Notes under the pieces: generated by a model
Database searches by the model: none
What the model saw: only the letters and a program-made list of their open reading frames with translations
What the model was told of the DNA's origin: nothing
Part shown: in pieces, positions 12,326-22,243 of the stretch
How positions within the stretch are numbered: position 1 is the stretch's first letter
How the letters are laid out: every line of letters starts with the position of its first letter
NCBI RefSeq assembly: GCF_037975245.1
Contig: NC_092580.1
Coordinates: 32,825,001 to 32,889,000 of the forward strand
Origin: Apostichopus japonicus
Taxonomy: Eukaryota; Echinodermata; Holothuroidea; Aspidochirotida; Stichopodidae
Reading direction: 5' to 3'
Length of the DNA stretch: 64,000 nucleotides
Program-made: the position numbers and the translations under genes

Positions 12326-13861
12326 TTACGGCACTCTTGTCATGGCCATGATTCTATCGGTAGTAGCAATTGCGTTCTTTATGACCCAGACGGTAGCAAA
12401 TCCGACATTGAAGTGGGCGGTCATAGCGGCAGTTTGTGACAACATGGCTGGATTCGCCGCAGTTGTAGCACCCACGGTTTGAATGATGGGTGTGGCGTTG
12501 ATCGTAGGTTTGATGATGTGATTGACTCCTGTTGCTTGGTTCTGCATGTCGATGTGTAGGGTTGCTGTGGTATCTTGTGTGCCCGTTGTGGTTCTCGTTC
12601 CATTCAATATGGTGTCCGTCTTTACGGTGATTCGAATAATCGTGTTCACGTTGGTGATGATGTTGTGATCCACGATGGTGTCCTGAAAAGTGTTCACGCT
12701 GTTGCTGACGTAATTGGCGGTGGTGTCCCGAGAGACGTTGGCGTTGCTGGTGATGTGATTCTTGGTGGTAGCGTTTGTATGGTACGTCCTGATCTTTATC
12801 GTGAATTCGAAGGCAAACTGAACCAATGGCGGTGTACTTTTGTCGTAGTTTTTTTTTGAACCCTTGCGACTAAGGTGGATACCATCATAGGCAAACAGGC
12901 CAGTTATCCGTTTCACCATCGCCATATGAAAATGATGTGATATTATCGATGTAACGACAGTCCAACTTTGTGGCTAAATCCTTTAAAGAATCGTTTAGAT
13001 CCAGAATAGCATGGGCACACTCGTCTCTCGACATGGACCAGATATATGGATTTTAGTATGTTCGCAGCTAACCTGAGTAGTTGTGATTAAATCCTCAAAA
13101 TCATTTAGGATTTCGCTTAGTTTGTCAGATTTTTTAACAACGTCAATAGTTCCCACATGGATGATTACGTGACTTACGGCTTGGAGAGTTGTATTCGCTT
13201 TCATCTCATTTCTTATAGTTTCCGTTGAAGCCCCACTAATGCACTTGACACTAACATTATTTCCATCGAATTCATCATCCGATAAATCTCGTATCATTGA
13301 GTCGCCAATGATTAATACTCCATTCTTAGGTGGTTTGTATGATGCGATCTGTGCGTAAGTGTTCTTTTCGTGACAGGGATCTTCAGCTTCTTGTGAATTT
13401 TGACCAGATGTGGTGGCCGAGTTATGTTCGGAGAGTTCTCTTACTTTCGCTTGTAGTGAGTTTATCTGTTTAAGTGCCTCTGTCAGTTGCTTTTGGGATT
13501 CAAGCAAATTACTTCGAAGTCTCAAGTAGGGTTGGCAGAACCATTTGGATTTAGCACTCTTAGTAGGTGTTTTGTCTAGACCTACACAACCTATGTAGTA
13601 ATCAACACCACAGAAGTTACAGGATACGATTTTTGCTGCACCGCCATGTGGGCTGACACAGGATCCAGAACAATAGGTGATCAATAGTTCTTCTGGGTCA
13701 GTTTGTGTTGATCCGTGTGTGACGCACTGAGGTGTGGCGGTCGAATCCATATTGTTATTGACCGCTCTATAGCTAAGTGTCAGTATAACACAAAAGAATA
13801 TCTCATATATGATCATATTTTGACTTGTTATCAAGTTACGTGCGACGTTGCAACTCGACAA
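12326..13861 (-). pseudogene. LINE ORF1: PHD-like finger, coiled coil and SGNH-hydrolase-like domain
   Basis: The likely start is the methionine of MDSTATPQCVTHGS near 13750; the frame is open further upstream. A Cys/His cluster (CSGSCVSPHGG, CNFCGVDYYIGCVG, WFCQ) resembles the PHD-like finger of CR1-group ORF1 proteins. A coiled-coil-like stretch follows (LLESQKQLTEALKQINSLQA). The esterase part has block I VLIIGDSMIRDLS, block III HVGTIDVV (usually GTND, with Asn replaced by Ile here) and, after a frameshift near 12930-13000, block V YDGIHLSRKG with the D-x-x-H pair. Such ORF1 proteins are thought to act in RNP formation or membrane association; activity of this copy is doubtful. The region 12326-12800 after block V is low-complexity, T/N-rich in this frame. 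Confidence 0.85.
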
Positions 13862-14052
13862 TTATCGTATATAACTTGTCAAAAACTTATATTTTCGACG
13901 CATTGTCAAGTTACGTGCAAAGGAGCGACTAGACAATTTGATATACTTTGGATATACTGTCGTGTTATACTAACGCGTTAAATCTACAACTCGCCTGTCT
14001 TCTTAGAGCCACCGTAGATACAAGTGAATTTGAAGCCCACTGTAGCGTGTCA

Positions 14053-14867
14053 GTAAAGCGTCAAATCACAATATGACGTATTGGTATTTCGAAATTGAGT
14101 ACGGTAAAGATATAGAATGGTGTTTATATTACTAAAGACTCGCCGCTTCTAGCAGTTGGTATAGTCGTTAAGTTGAAAGGGTGGTTTTAGTCTTGATATT
14201 TCATAGTCTAGGAAAAATTAAAAACGTGAGTGTCAGTATTACTTCTATAGCTTTTGATGTTTCCAAGATATTCACCATTAAAGTACTTCTCTGGAATGCT
14301 CATTTAAGATGATGATGATAACGTCAGTGACCTCAGTGCAGGTCTTAGTGTTAATATTAATCCATTTACTTGATTAAGTATAATACCTTCTTCACCAACA
14401 TGTTCTGCAGATCAGTAAGCAACAGTCTGAGAGCACCTTCGATCAAATCCAATAATCATGACTTTGATAAATTTACAATGTATCACAAACATATCATTCG
14501 AAGCCAGACAATTTTAATCTTTTCCCATTTAGTTTCGTTTTACACCTGAGGAACTGAATTAATGGTGTGTTTGTTAGACAGTCCAGTCACCCTAAACGAT
14601 AAACCTCACTTGCTTAAAGGATCATTTCTCACAAATTAAAGTTCGTCATTATAGAGAATTACAATCTGGAACTGATAGTAGTGGGATTGAATGATCTACA
14701 ATATACTTTATGTGCCTATTGTAATCCTTTAAATATTGAATATTTACTTACAAACCTTGTCACCTATAGGCGTATTATGATTGACCATGGAAGCTGTATT
14801 GGGTAGTAAGTTCAGTAAACTTTAAGCTCAGCTCAGCTCAGCCGTTTGGGTACTCCTTAGTCTATTA

Positions 14868-14870
<3 letters not shown>
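14053..14870. other. Non-coding stretch
   Basis: No gene supported. A short agctc tandem lies at 14825-14841 just before the TA microsatellite. Confidence 0.45.

Positions 14871-14953
<83 letters not shown>
14871..14953. repeat. (TA)n microsatellite, 83 bp
   Basis: An uninterrupted alternating AT tract. It directly precedes a hammerhead-like motif on the minus strand, an arrangement compatible with a Penelope-like element end next to a TA tract. Confidence 0.97.
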
Positions 14954-14956
<3 letters not shown>

Positions 14957-14962
14957 GGTAAA

Positions 14963-15008
14963 GTGGCTGACGTATCGATCCTAACTTGTGTATCTTCAGA
15001 GGAAGACG
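14963..15008 (-). ncRNA. Degenerate hammerhead-ribozyme-like motif
   Basis: On the minus strand: ctctgaagatacac, then aagttaggatc, then gatacgtcagcc. This places CTGAAGA and a GATAC/GTC block in the order and spacing of the hammerhead core (CUGANGA, stem II, GAAAC, GUC). GAAA is changed to GATA, and stems I and II pair poorly, so the copy is probably inactive. Confidence 0.4.
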
Positions 15009-16920
15009 AAAGCTAAGCCAGACAGGAGACACAAGTAACTTAGACAAACGGACAAGTTAATTGAACATTGGAAACTGAATAGAGTTAAATTATAATCTGT
15101 CTCAAGCAGTTTGGTGACAGTTTCTTCTCTCTCCCCATCTCTGTTTTCAAGTTACATCCAAAACGAAATAAGCAATGTTGTATACAACACTCAGGCCCAT
15201 ACACAGAATTGTGAGTGCATGGAGGGAGGGGGGGGGGGGGTAGGATGGTAAGTTATCGATTTGTGTCCTGGGGAGGGTTCTTCTCAAGTCTGTGACCTAT
15301 CAGTGATGAGTTTCAAAATATTTTTGTTTTCTAATCACAACCCTGAGGTAGCTGAAAGATACTTCCCTGACCTTGAAAATGTCTCCGAACGGGCCTGACA
15401 CCTGTTTTTGACTTTCATTACCACTTTTTTACACTTCCCTATTTTTCTCACTCAATCGTCGAGTCAAGGTATTCTCCCTCTCAACAGGGTGGAGGGGCCA
15501 TGCCCACCACCCCCAACCCCTGCCCCCTAAACCCCGTTGTGATGGCCATGCGTGAATCAAATATTCATTTGTATAGACAAATGGCATTCCAGGCAATTCC
15601 AGTGATAAAGGATCGTTTTTTCTAAATATGACATTTTTCTTAATGGACAAAAATTGGTTCAAATAAGAAAAGATATATTAGAAAGATATCCTCTTCAAAA
15701 GAGCTTGCAAACATACAAGAAACAACAACAAAGCCAAAAAGGGAAAGAAAAATAAAGCAAATAGGACAGAGCAGGTTGCAATATGCTAGATTTTTTGTCT
15801 CATCATGTTTCTCACACTTTTAATACGTCATTCTTGTAGAGTTTGTTAAAAGAAATTTAATGAAGTAAAACTCAAAACATGAAATTGGATGATAGTCACA
15901 AATAATATTCATAATATACATAATATTCTGAAACTATATCAGACTGGGCAAAGAGTGAAAATATGTTTATACATGGGATCATACATGAGGAAATTTAACT
16001 GGAATGATGACTCTCCCTTTGTAGCTCCGAGGCAACTAAATATAATCGATGCTATCTAGAGCATCCTTCAAGCAGGGAGGCATTACTTAATTAGAATGAT
16101 ATACTACTGTCAATCTATATGTTTTCCAGAACCAAGAAACACTCCTTCTTATTTGTTGTTTAATGAAGTAATGAGGTGATAAAGAATTTCGAGCGTCACA
16201 TCGCGTCAACTTGAAATGCAAAATATATGGATTTCCACCGAACGACTGGCAGTGTAAAATCAATGGCCTGTCTTTGCTTGAACGTGTAGCAGCCGACGAA
16301 ATTTTCTCTCATGATATGTTAGAGTGAAAGACAGCATTATTGTCGGCAACAAATTAACTGCCAAGAAAATCGTCTAGACATGTCTTCTGGGGTTTTCTGT
16401 TATCTTTATACATACTCCCTCCATTGATGGTCAGAGATGAGAATGTCAGTACAACCAAATCTGTGAAAAATAAAAGTTGAAAGCAATATTATGAGTAGTG
16501 AATGCCACACAGTAAGTAATATATCAAAGAAATTATCATCTTGAAAGGTTTACGTATAAGCTCAACTACAAAAATAGTTAACATTCATCATATTTGTTAA
16601 GTGTAGACTGTTAGTGTACAACTAAACTATGCTTCGACATTGAGTTAATTGGATGATCTTTTATTGTGACACCTATATGTTAATGGGCTTACTGCCTCAA
16701 CTTTTTTTTTATTGGAGATTGCATGTCATAATTTTGGCGTTATATCACACAGTTTACTGCAAAAACTGAAAAGTTTTAACCATGTGAGCCAATACAAAAT
16801 TTGTGACATATTAATTCAATTAAATATCAGACATTTATCAAATTAGCACAAGTTAGGATACAACAAAACTTTGATGCCTTTTGGTGCCCAATTGATGTAG
16901 GTGTGCATGGTCTGTCTGTT
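15009..16920. other. Non-coding stretch with G-rich tract
   Basis: No gene supported. A G run of about 12 lies near 15229-15240, followed by AT-rich DNA. Confidence 0.45.
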
Positions 16921-17293
16921 TAAAGGCATTGAAGACTCGTCCCAAACCGCGTGCCGCGCTCTGAAAAAGTTAACTTTCCGTTGCTTGCAAATTCAGTTTT
17001 CTTCTTGTCGCTACAAAATGCAGACAGAAATGAAACGTGATACGTAAAACGCGATACCGTTATCTTTAGCTGGACCTGAGATGTCAATCGCTGCTTTGTA
17101 CACTGTGTTGTGGGTATTGACCGTAGCTGTATGTATTGACTGTACACTAGTGTCTAATTACCGACAGTAGCAAGCTGTGTGTGTAATTTCTGGGATCGAT
17201 GGTGGTGTCTAACACTTCTGTTACACCTAATTCGAAACTAGGTCAGATTACCGGCATGAGACGTTTCTTTGTGCGCGAGTCTTTACACCCTTT
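16921..17293. mobile_element. ~373-bp MITE with TAAAGG...CCTTTA inverted ends, copy 1
   Basis: The left end taaaggcattgaagactcg is matched in reverse complement by the right end (taaagggtgtaaagactcg). A second copy in the same orientation lies at 50750-51139. Both share gtgccgcgct, tgaaaaagttaacttt, gttgcttgcaa, acaaaatgcagacag and gtgtctaacactt. There is no coding capacity. The target duplication is unclear because the ends run into TTTAAA-like flanks. Confidence 0.8.
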
Positions 17294-18194
17294 ATGCCAA
17301 TCAAATTATAATTGTCCTGAATCAGGATCCATGGGGGTTCAAATCACCCCATATGCCCAAATGCTAAGCTAGCCATAATGCTAGCTAACCATTATTACAT
17401 TAAAATGTACTGTACGTTATATATTATTTTACATCAAGAGACCTAACAATTGCCTTATTTTGCCAAAGGAAGGGGATCCTTCGCCAGGTTACAGAAAATA
17501 TCCCCCACCAATACACACGAAAACAACTTTAATAAGTTTAGGGACCTAACAGAGAAATGGTACCAAAACTCAGTTGATACATTTAATTATCTCTCTTATC
17601 TTGTCGAAGTTCCTGTCAAAACAGCAAAGTAGTAATAAGTTCAGGCTTTCTAAACAGAAAAGTTCCATGTGGTTACAATATCAAACTGTCCAACACATTT
17701 TTGAAAAACAACACACAATAGGTGATGTCTAGCTGTGGAATGTGGTCTTAATCATTTACCGATCCTCTCTTTGAACAAATAAACTGTGTCTGGTTCAGTG
17801 AAACAGGTCCAGTAAAAATCTCTTTTTGGGGATGTAGACCAATTAAAGACAATTGTCTAGCTTTATGCCACTTAAGAACCAGAGGTGGAATCTTTTGCAA
17901 GTAAATATAGGAAAGGAAACATTTACAGATAAACTTATTAATGGGGACTACACCTGCAAAGATTTACAGTACACGTCTTGGTTCTCACCTACCTTCATGA
18001 CCTTGGCCTTTCTGTATGCTTTATACCTATGTGGAAATAGTAATACTAATACTCAAACACAGCAGTGTTGACCATTCTGCCATGCACTATCAGTTATTTG
18101 CATGGTATAAATAACATATATGATGCCATTCATTATTGACACTAACTACAGAAAATTATTAAATGTTTTAGATATGTTTACCTCATCATCACAT
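17294..18194. other. Non-coding stretch
   Basis: No supportable exon or transposon end. Confidence 0.4.
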
Positions 18195-19300
18195 CAGTAA
18201 ATGAAATTAGAAGTTGATGCTGCAGTCTTGCCAGGCACTGCCTTAGTCTCAGGCTACTTTGAATAGAAGTCAGACAGTGTTAGTGTGTACAGTCGCTTGG
18301 CAGCTGTCACTGGCAGATGACCAATAAGATCAACACCAACCTGTTAAGAAAGAAGACAGTATTTAGGTTCTAATTACAAAAACAGTTACAAGTTGTAGGC
18401 TTTGCCTTGACTGTTGTTCTATTCCATTGCTTCATTCTGTAAACAGATCTAGATAAAAAATAGTGGGATATCTGATCGAAACAGGGTGTTGGTGGATTTA
18501 GGCCAATTATTTTTACCTTGCATACATGAAAACGTAACTTAAAGGACTAGTTCAGGTGTCACAAATGTTTATCTTATATGAAAGAGGACAATAAAAGAAA
18601 CCCAATAGTGAAGAAGTTTTAAGTTCTATCTGGTTGTGTAGAAACTGCTGAAATCAGACTAGCTGTGACGTCATATCATCACAGTCCTGAAAAGTCTTTG
18701 TTATGTTATCATGTCAGACACCCGAACCAATCCTTTAAACCATACTGTACCATATATTTACAATCGCTTAAACCACTAAACCAGAAAAGTGGTACGTCCA
18801 CTTTTTCCAACTTACAATTATATGCCTATATCGATGGTTGCTCTGTAGTTACGCCAAAGTGTGGCTTAAAGGTATCCTGTATTGGGACATTCAATCATTG
18901 TCATTATTAAGAATGTCTGAGCACAATTTGAGGTTTTTTCCCCCCAGGAAAGTACTTTTTGAAAACTAACAATTAAAGTGGCCAGAATTAAGGACTTATA
19001 CAGACTACCTTTAAACTTGTTAATGCTTAATTTGTCCAGACAGAGTGACTTTAACTAAACTTAACCTTCACTGCATGCTGCGGACCACCTGTACAATTAG
19101 AACAGCTTGAGAATTTACCTGTTTCCATAATCCAGTTACAGGAATGCTATGTAGACTTGTTCGTAGGTCTACAGGGCAATGACGCTTTGGGCATCCTGTT
19201 GAACATACCTTGTAACATCAACGTTGATAGACATAATCTGTTGTCTGGTTTATCTATGCCAAGATGAACACCTTCAATGAGATAAGGAAATTCATGATCA
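18195..19300 (-). pseudogene. Decayed integrase-domain gene split by an intron
   Basis: The minus-strand exon ending at 19119 reads LHSIPVTGLWKQ, then donor gtaaat. After acceptor ttaacag, the next exon (18340 downward) reads VGVDLIGHLP, LYTLTLSDFYSK, and PGKTAAS. This matches the start of a retroviral-type integrase catalytic core as in Ty3/gypsy elements and domesticated GIN1/KRBA2-like genes, where VGIDLIGPLP and LTDYFSKWPE are usual. Further upstream GVHLGIDK resembles the HHCC zinc-binding segment. A TAG replaces the expected Trp codon after FYSK, and frameshifts lie in the upstream exon near 19200-19240. An intron inside the integrase suggests a once-domesticated host gene, or a transposon copy with a fortuitous intron. 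Confidence 0.6.
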
Positions 19301-20666
19301 AGGAGATATCATGTTTTTTGCCCCCCCCCCACCATAAAAAACACAAATATATGGGCTGCAGAATTGTTAGTTCTGACTGAAGTGCCACTAAATTTGAATT
19401 ACAACTCTATATTAGTGTTTGAAATGGAATATTCCCATTATTGTCCATATTGCAAGGCAACTATTGTGGTCTTCTTCTGCGTGTGGTTTGGCATGTAGAG
19501 AATATGGCACATCTAACAAAGTACTATTAGGCCTTTAATATGTTACCAACCACAATTAATGAACGTGAATGTGTTATGTACAGTATTAGTGCCACTTTTC
19601 TTTAGAAGTAGGCTAGGCTTTAGTCCATTTAATGCATTTTGTATTGTCCCATGCATGCAGACCAGACAATCTCTGTAAGCTTTAGTGATATGATTTGGTT
19701 ATGATTTTTAACTTCTATAATAGGTAGAGCGATAAAAGGTGGAAATTTATGATATTTTTCCCAAACATTTGTTATGACAATTGGGTAAACAAAACTAGGC
19801 CACAATAACTTTGTTCATGCACTAACAACTTTGCTCAAGCATGCAACTGATTAAAATGTTGCATAAGCATTTGCTTGAGTTTTTGCGAATGAGTTTTAAC
19901 AACTAACCAAACGTGGTAAAAGAATATCATGATTTGTATACCTACCAGGCCTAGATATTTATTTTAACTGTGGAATGGCCGTTCGCCAATTAACATCATA
20001 TTTTATTACCACAAATCAGACTTCTCAGGGTGAATTATCAAAAACATGATATCAATTTAATTATAGGCCAGGACATACTTGCTTAAGCTACGCAGAATGA
20101 AGCATAATCGTGAAAAATTATATCTAGATTTGTTCACCCTATGGGCTATATAGGCTAGAGCTACCGTGCTGCTGTTTCGTGTAGTCCAGAAGCAGGTGTG
20201 AAGGTTGACGAAAACATAGAAATAATTGCAATATGCGATGTAATGTATAAGTAACCTTTCGTATATTGTAATAATCACTGTGCAAATAGAGGACTCTGAA
20301 GCGTTTTCTACGTGTAAACTAACATAGGCCTGTGACAAAAAATCATCCTACGAAACGGTCTGGGCTAACCACATGCATAGTGTGTATCCTATACTGTATG
20401 TTACAGACATTACCTTACAATGGCCACTAGTATGAGCTGCCTCGATTTGGGCGAGTTGAGAAGCCCTAGTATGCAAACCTTTCCTTCAATTTCGGTATGC
20501 AACAGTTCCATTTTCAGCCAGTCTGAAAAACTGACTTTGTCTCCGTAAGATCCTTCTCTGTTATATTTTTGTGAAACCACTTGGATAGCTCTCATCTCTT
20601 AGAGTATCGGCGATTTGTCGCACGTTTGCTGAATATATGAATGAATGAGTTTCGTAAAACTGTTTC
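19301..20666. other. Non-coding stretch
   Basis: No gene supported. A C run of 10 lies near 19321-19330. Confidence 0.4.
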
Positions 20667-21790
20667 CTACTTAAGGCGCTTCAATAAGCTAGGCCGGAAA
20701 AAATAGAGACTAGACCGTGAAATTTTGAGTTTAGATTTTGTGGAGTTGGGTAAGGACGTGGCAAGGTGGTAAGCTGAGAGAGCACCGTGTTCGAATACGG
20801 TGCCCGAATAAGTTGTTGCATCCAGTGGCGTAGGAAGGTACTTTTGAGTGGGGGGGCTGAAGACTGATGGCCGACCTGGGGGAGGGGTGTAAGGGGAGGG
20901 GGTGTCCCCCTCCCCTTTGGATTTTTTTTTGCATTTCCAGGTGGCCTCAGATGCAATTTGGTGCAATATAGCATACTTCAACACCCACTCCATTTTGTAA
21001 AGAATTTTGCATTTTCACCTGGCCTTAGATGCAATTTGGTGCTTCAAATGAGATTTTTTTCTCATTTGGAAATGAAAAAGGGGTTTTCTGACTTGCGGAG
21101 CGGGGGGGCGGAACGATACTTCCGCCCCCATATTTTTCACTGGGGGGCTGGCGCCCCCCCAGCCCCCCCGGTTCCTACGCCCTTGGTTGCATCTATATAA
21201 GGTGTCCGGAGGTCGAAGTTGGTAAATGTTGTTGGGTTGGGCGTCATCTATGTTGGTAACGTCGTGATCTGTCCCTGCGGTGGCTTCGGAGGCTGGCGGT
21301 GAGGAGATGATGGCTGTGTTGACATTTTTGTCTGTTGGTGGGTCATCTGTTAGTCCCAGATTTCATCTTGCATGTTATATAGTAGGGTGTTCGGCAGGAG
21401 TCTTGGTGTTGAAGTTGGTTCTGGATGAATTGGTTTAGATGGTGGCCTTCTCGTTGAAATTTGTCTAAGAAGTTGTCTCGGAGGGTGTTCAGTTCTTGGC
21501 TTATTGTATGTAGTTGAGCTATACCGATGGTATCTTCTGTTGGAGTCTGGGAGTCGACGTAGTAGGCGATGCGGCTAGCTGTCCTTTGTATTGCATCGAA
21601 TTTTTCTGGTTGGTTTTCTGTGATGTGTGAGATGGCAGGTGCTGCATAATCCATGATTGATCTAATCATCGTTTTGTAAATTTTGATGGTGACTTCAAGC
21701 GATGTTCGTGGGTTTTCTGGAGAGCCTGCAATTCTGAGGAGGTGTCGGACTCTTTGTCGTATTTTTGTTGTATTTGCTGCTATAACCTTT
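20667..21790 (-). pseudogene. 3' fragment of a LINE reverse transcriptase, split by a MITE
   Basis: The minus-strand ORF at 21669-21343 (MIRSIMDYAAPAISHI...IQRTASRIAYYVDS) is the C-terminal region of a non-LTR reverse transcriptase. It continues upstream to about 21790 (IRQRVRHLLRIAGSP). The region downstream, to a stop at 20667, appears to belong to the same ORF after removal of the 363-bp insertion at 20823-21185. No endonuclease or RT core is present. Clade not determined. Confidence 0.65.
20823..21185. mobile_element. hAT-like MITE, 363 bp, inserted in a LINE fragment
   Basis: Ends are cagtggcgtaggaa on the left and ttcctacgcccttg on the right, an imperfect inverted pair. The 8-bp sequence gttgcatc flanks it at 20815-20822 and 21186-21193. 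The CAGNGGCGTAG end and 8-bp duplication fit non-autonomous hAT elements. The interior is G/C-run rich and has atgcaatttggtgc twice. Confidence 0.9.
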
Positions 21791-22243
21791 CAATTTTTAG
21801 TTGTCGCACGGCACGATCGATCCACTTACTTCTAAATATACGGAAGCCGAAATGTGACAAATTTGCTAATAAATACGGATTCTGCCAGAGTCCATTAATA
21901 ATTAAATTTTTGCTACTCTAACGTACCTGCTTTGGCGGACATTGTGTTCAGGTGGATATAATTTACAACAAAATATACGACCGTCAAATAATGTCCCCCA
22001 TCGTTTAGCCATAGCATATACTGTCCGGGGAGACAGTCTGTACCATCTAGTTTTGTACAATAGGTCCGGGGAGACCAAATATACTGGTAAATTCAGTATA
22101 ACTTGTTCTAGGGGGACTAGGACAGTATGTACTGAATATGGGATATATGCGACAGTTTGAACTGCTACACCGGCCTATTCAAAATTATTCAAGCATTGTA
22201 AATACCTGATTGTTTATTGCACAGGCTTTCTCCATAGTGCCGT
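21791..22243. other. Non-coding stretch with repeated tccggggagac
   Basis: The 11-mer tccggggagac occurs twice (about 22024 and 22065), upstream of the LINE at 22244. It may be that element's 5' region; this is inference. Confidence 0.35.

Larger units (their letters stand above)
9059..14042 (-). mobile_element. Nearly full-length CR1/L2-type LINE
   Basis: A non-LTR retrotransposon on the minus strand with ORF1 (PHD-like finger, coiled coil, SGNH-hydrolase-like domain) and ORF2 (apurinic-type endonuclease, reverse transcriptase). Its 3' end, on the low-coordinate side, is a run of tttatttattt units (taaa repeats on the coding strand). The 10-bp sequence tagcgtgtca flanks it at 9049-9058 and 14043-14052, a convincing target-site duplication that gives a length of 4984 bp. 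The 5' part (about 13790-13990) holds two imperfect copies of an aagttacgtgc block. Several frameshifts, some at homopolymers, break both ORFs, so this copy is probably inactive unless they are assembly errors. Confidence 0.9.

Noticed and set aside
12276-12859. Plus-strand ORFs opposite the LINE ORF1
   Set aside because: They are antisense to ORF1, including its DGIHLS block, and have no splice or domain support.
14865-15047. ORF with a long Tyr-Ile repeat
   Set aside because: Translation of the TA microsatellite.
20681-20993. Pro-rich minus-strand ORFs across the MITE
   Set aside because: Produced by the C/G-rich MITE interior read through; not a gene.
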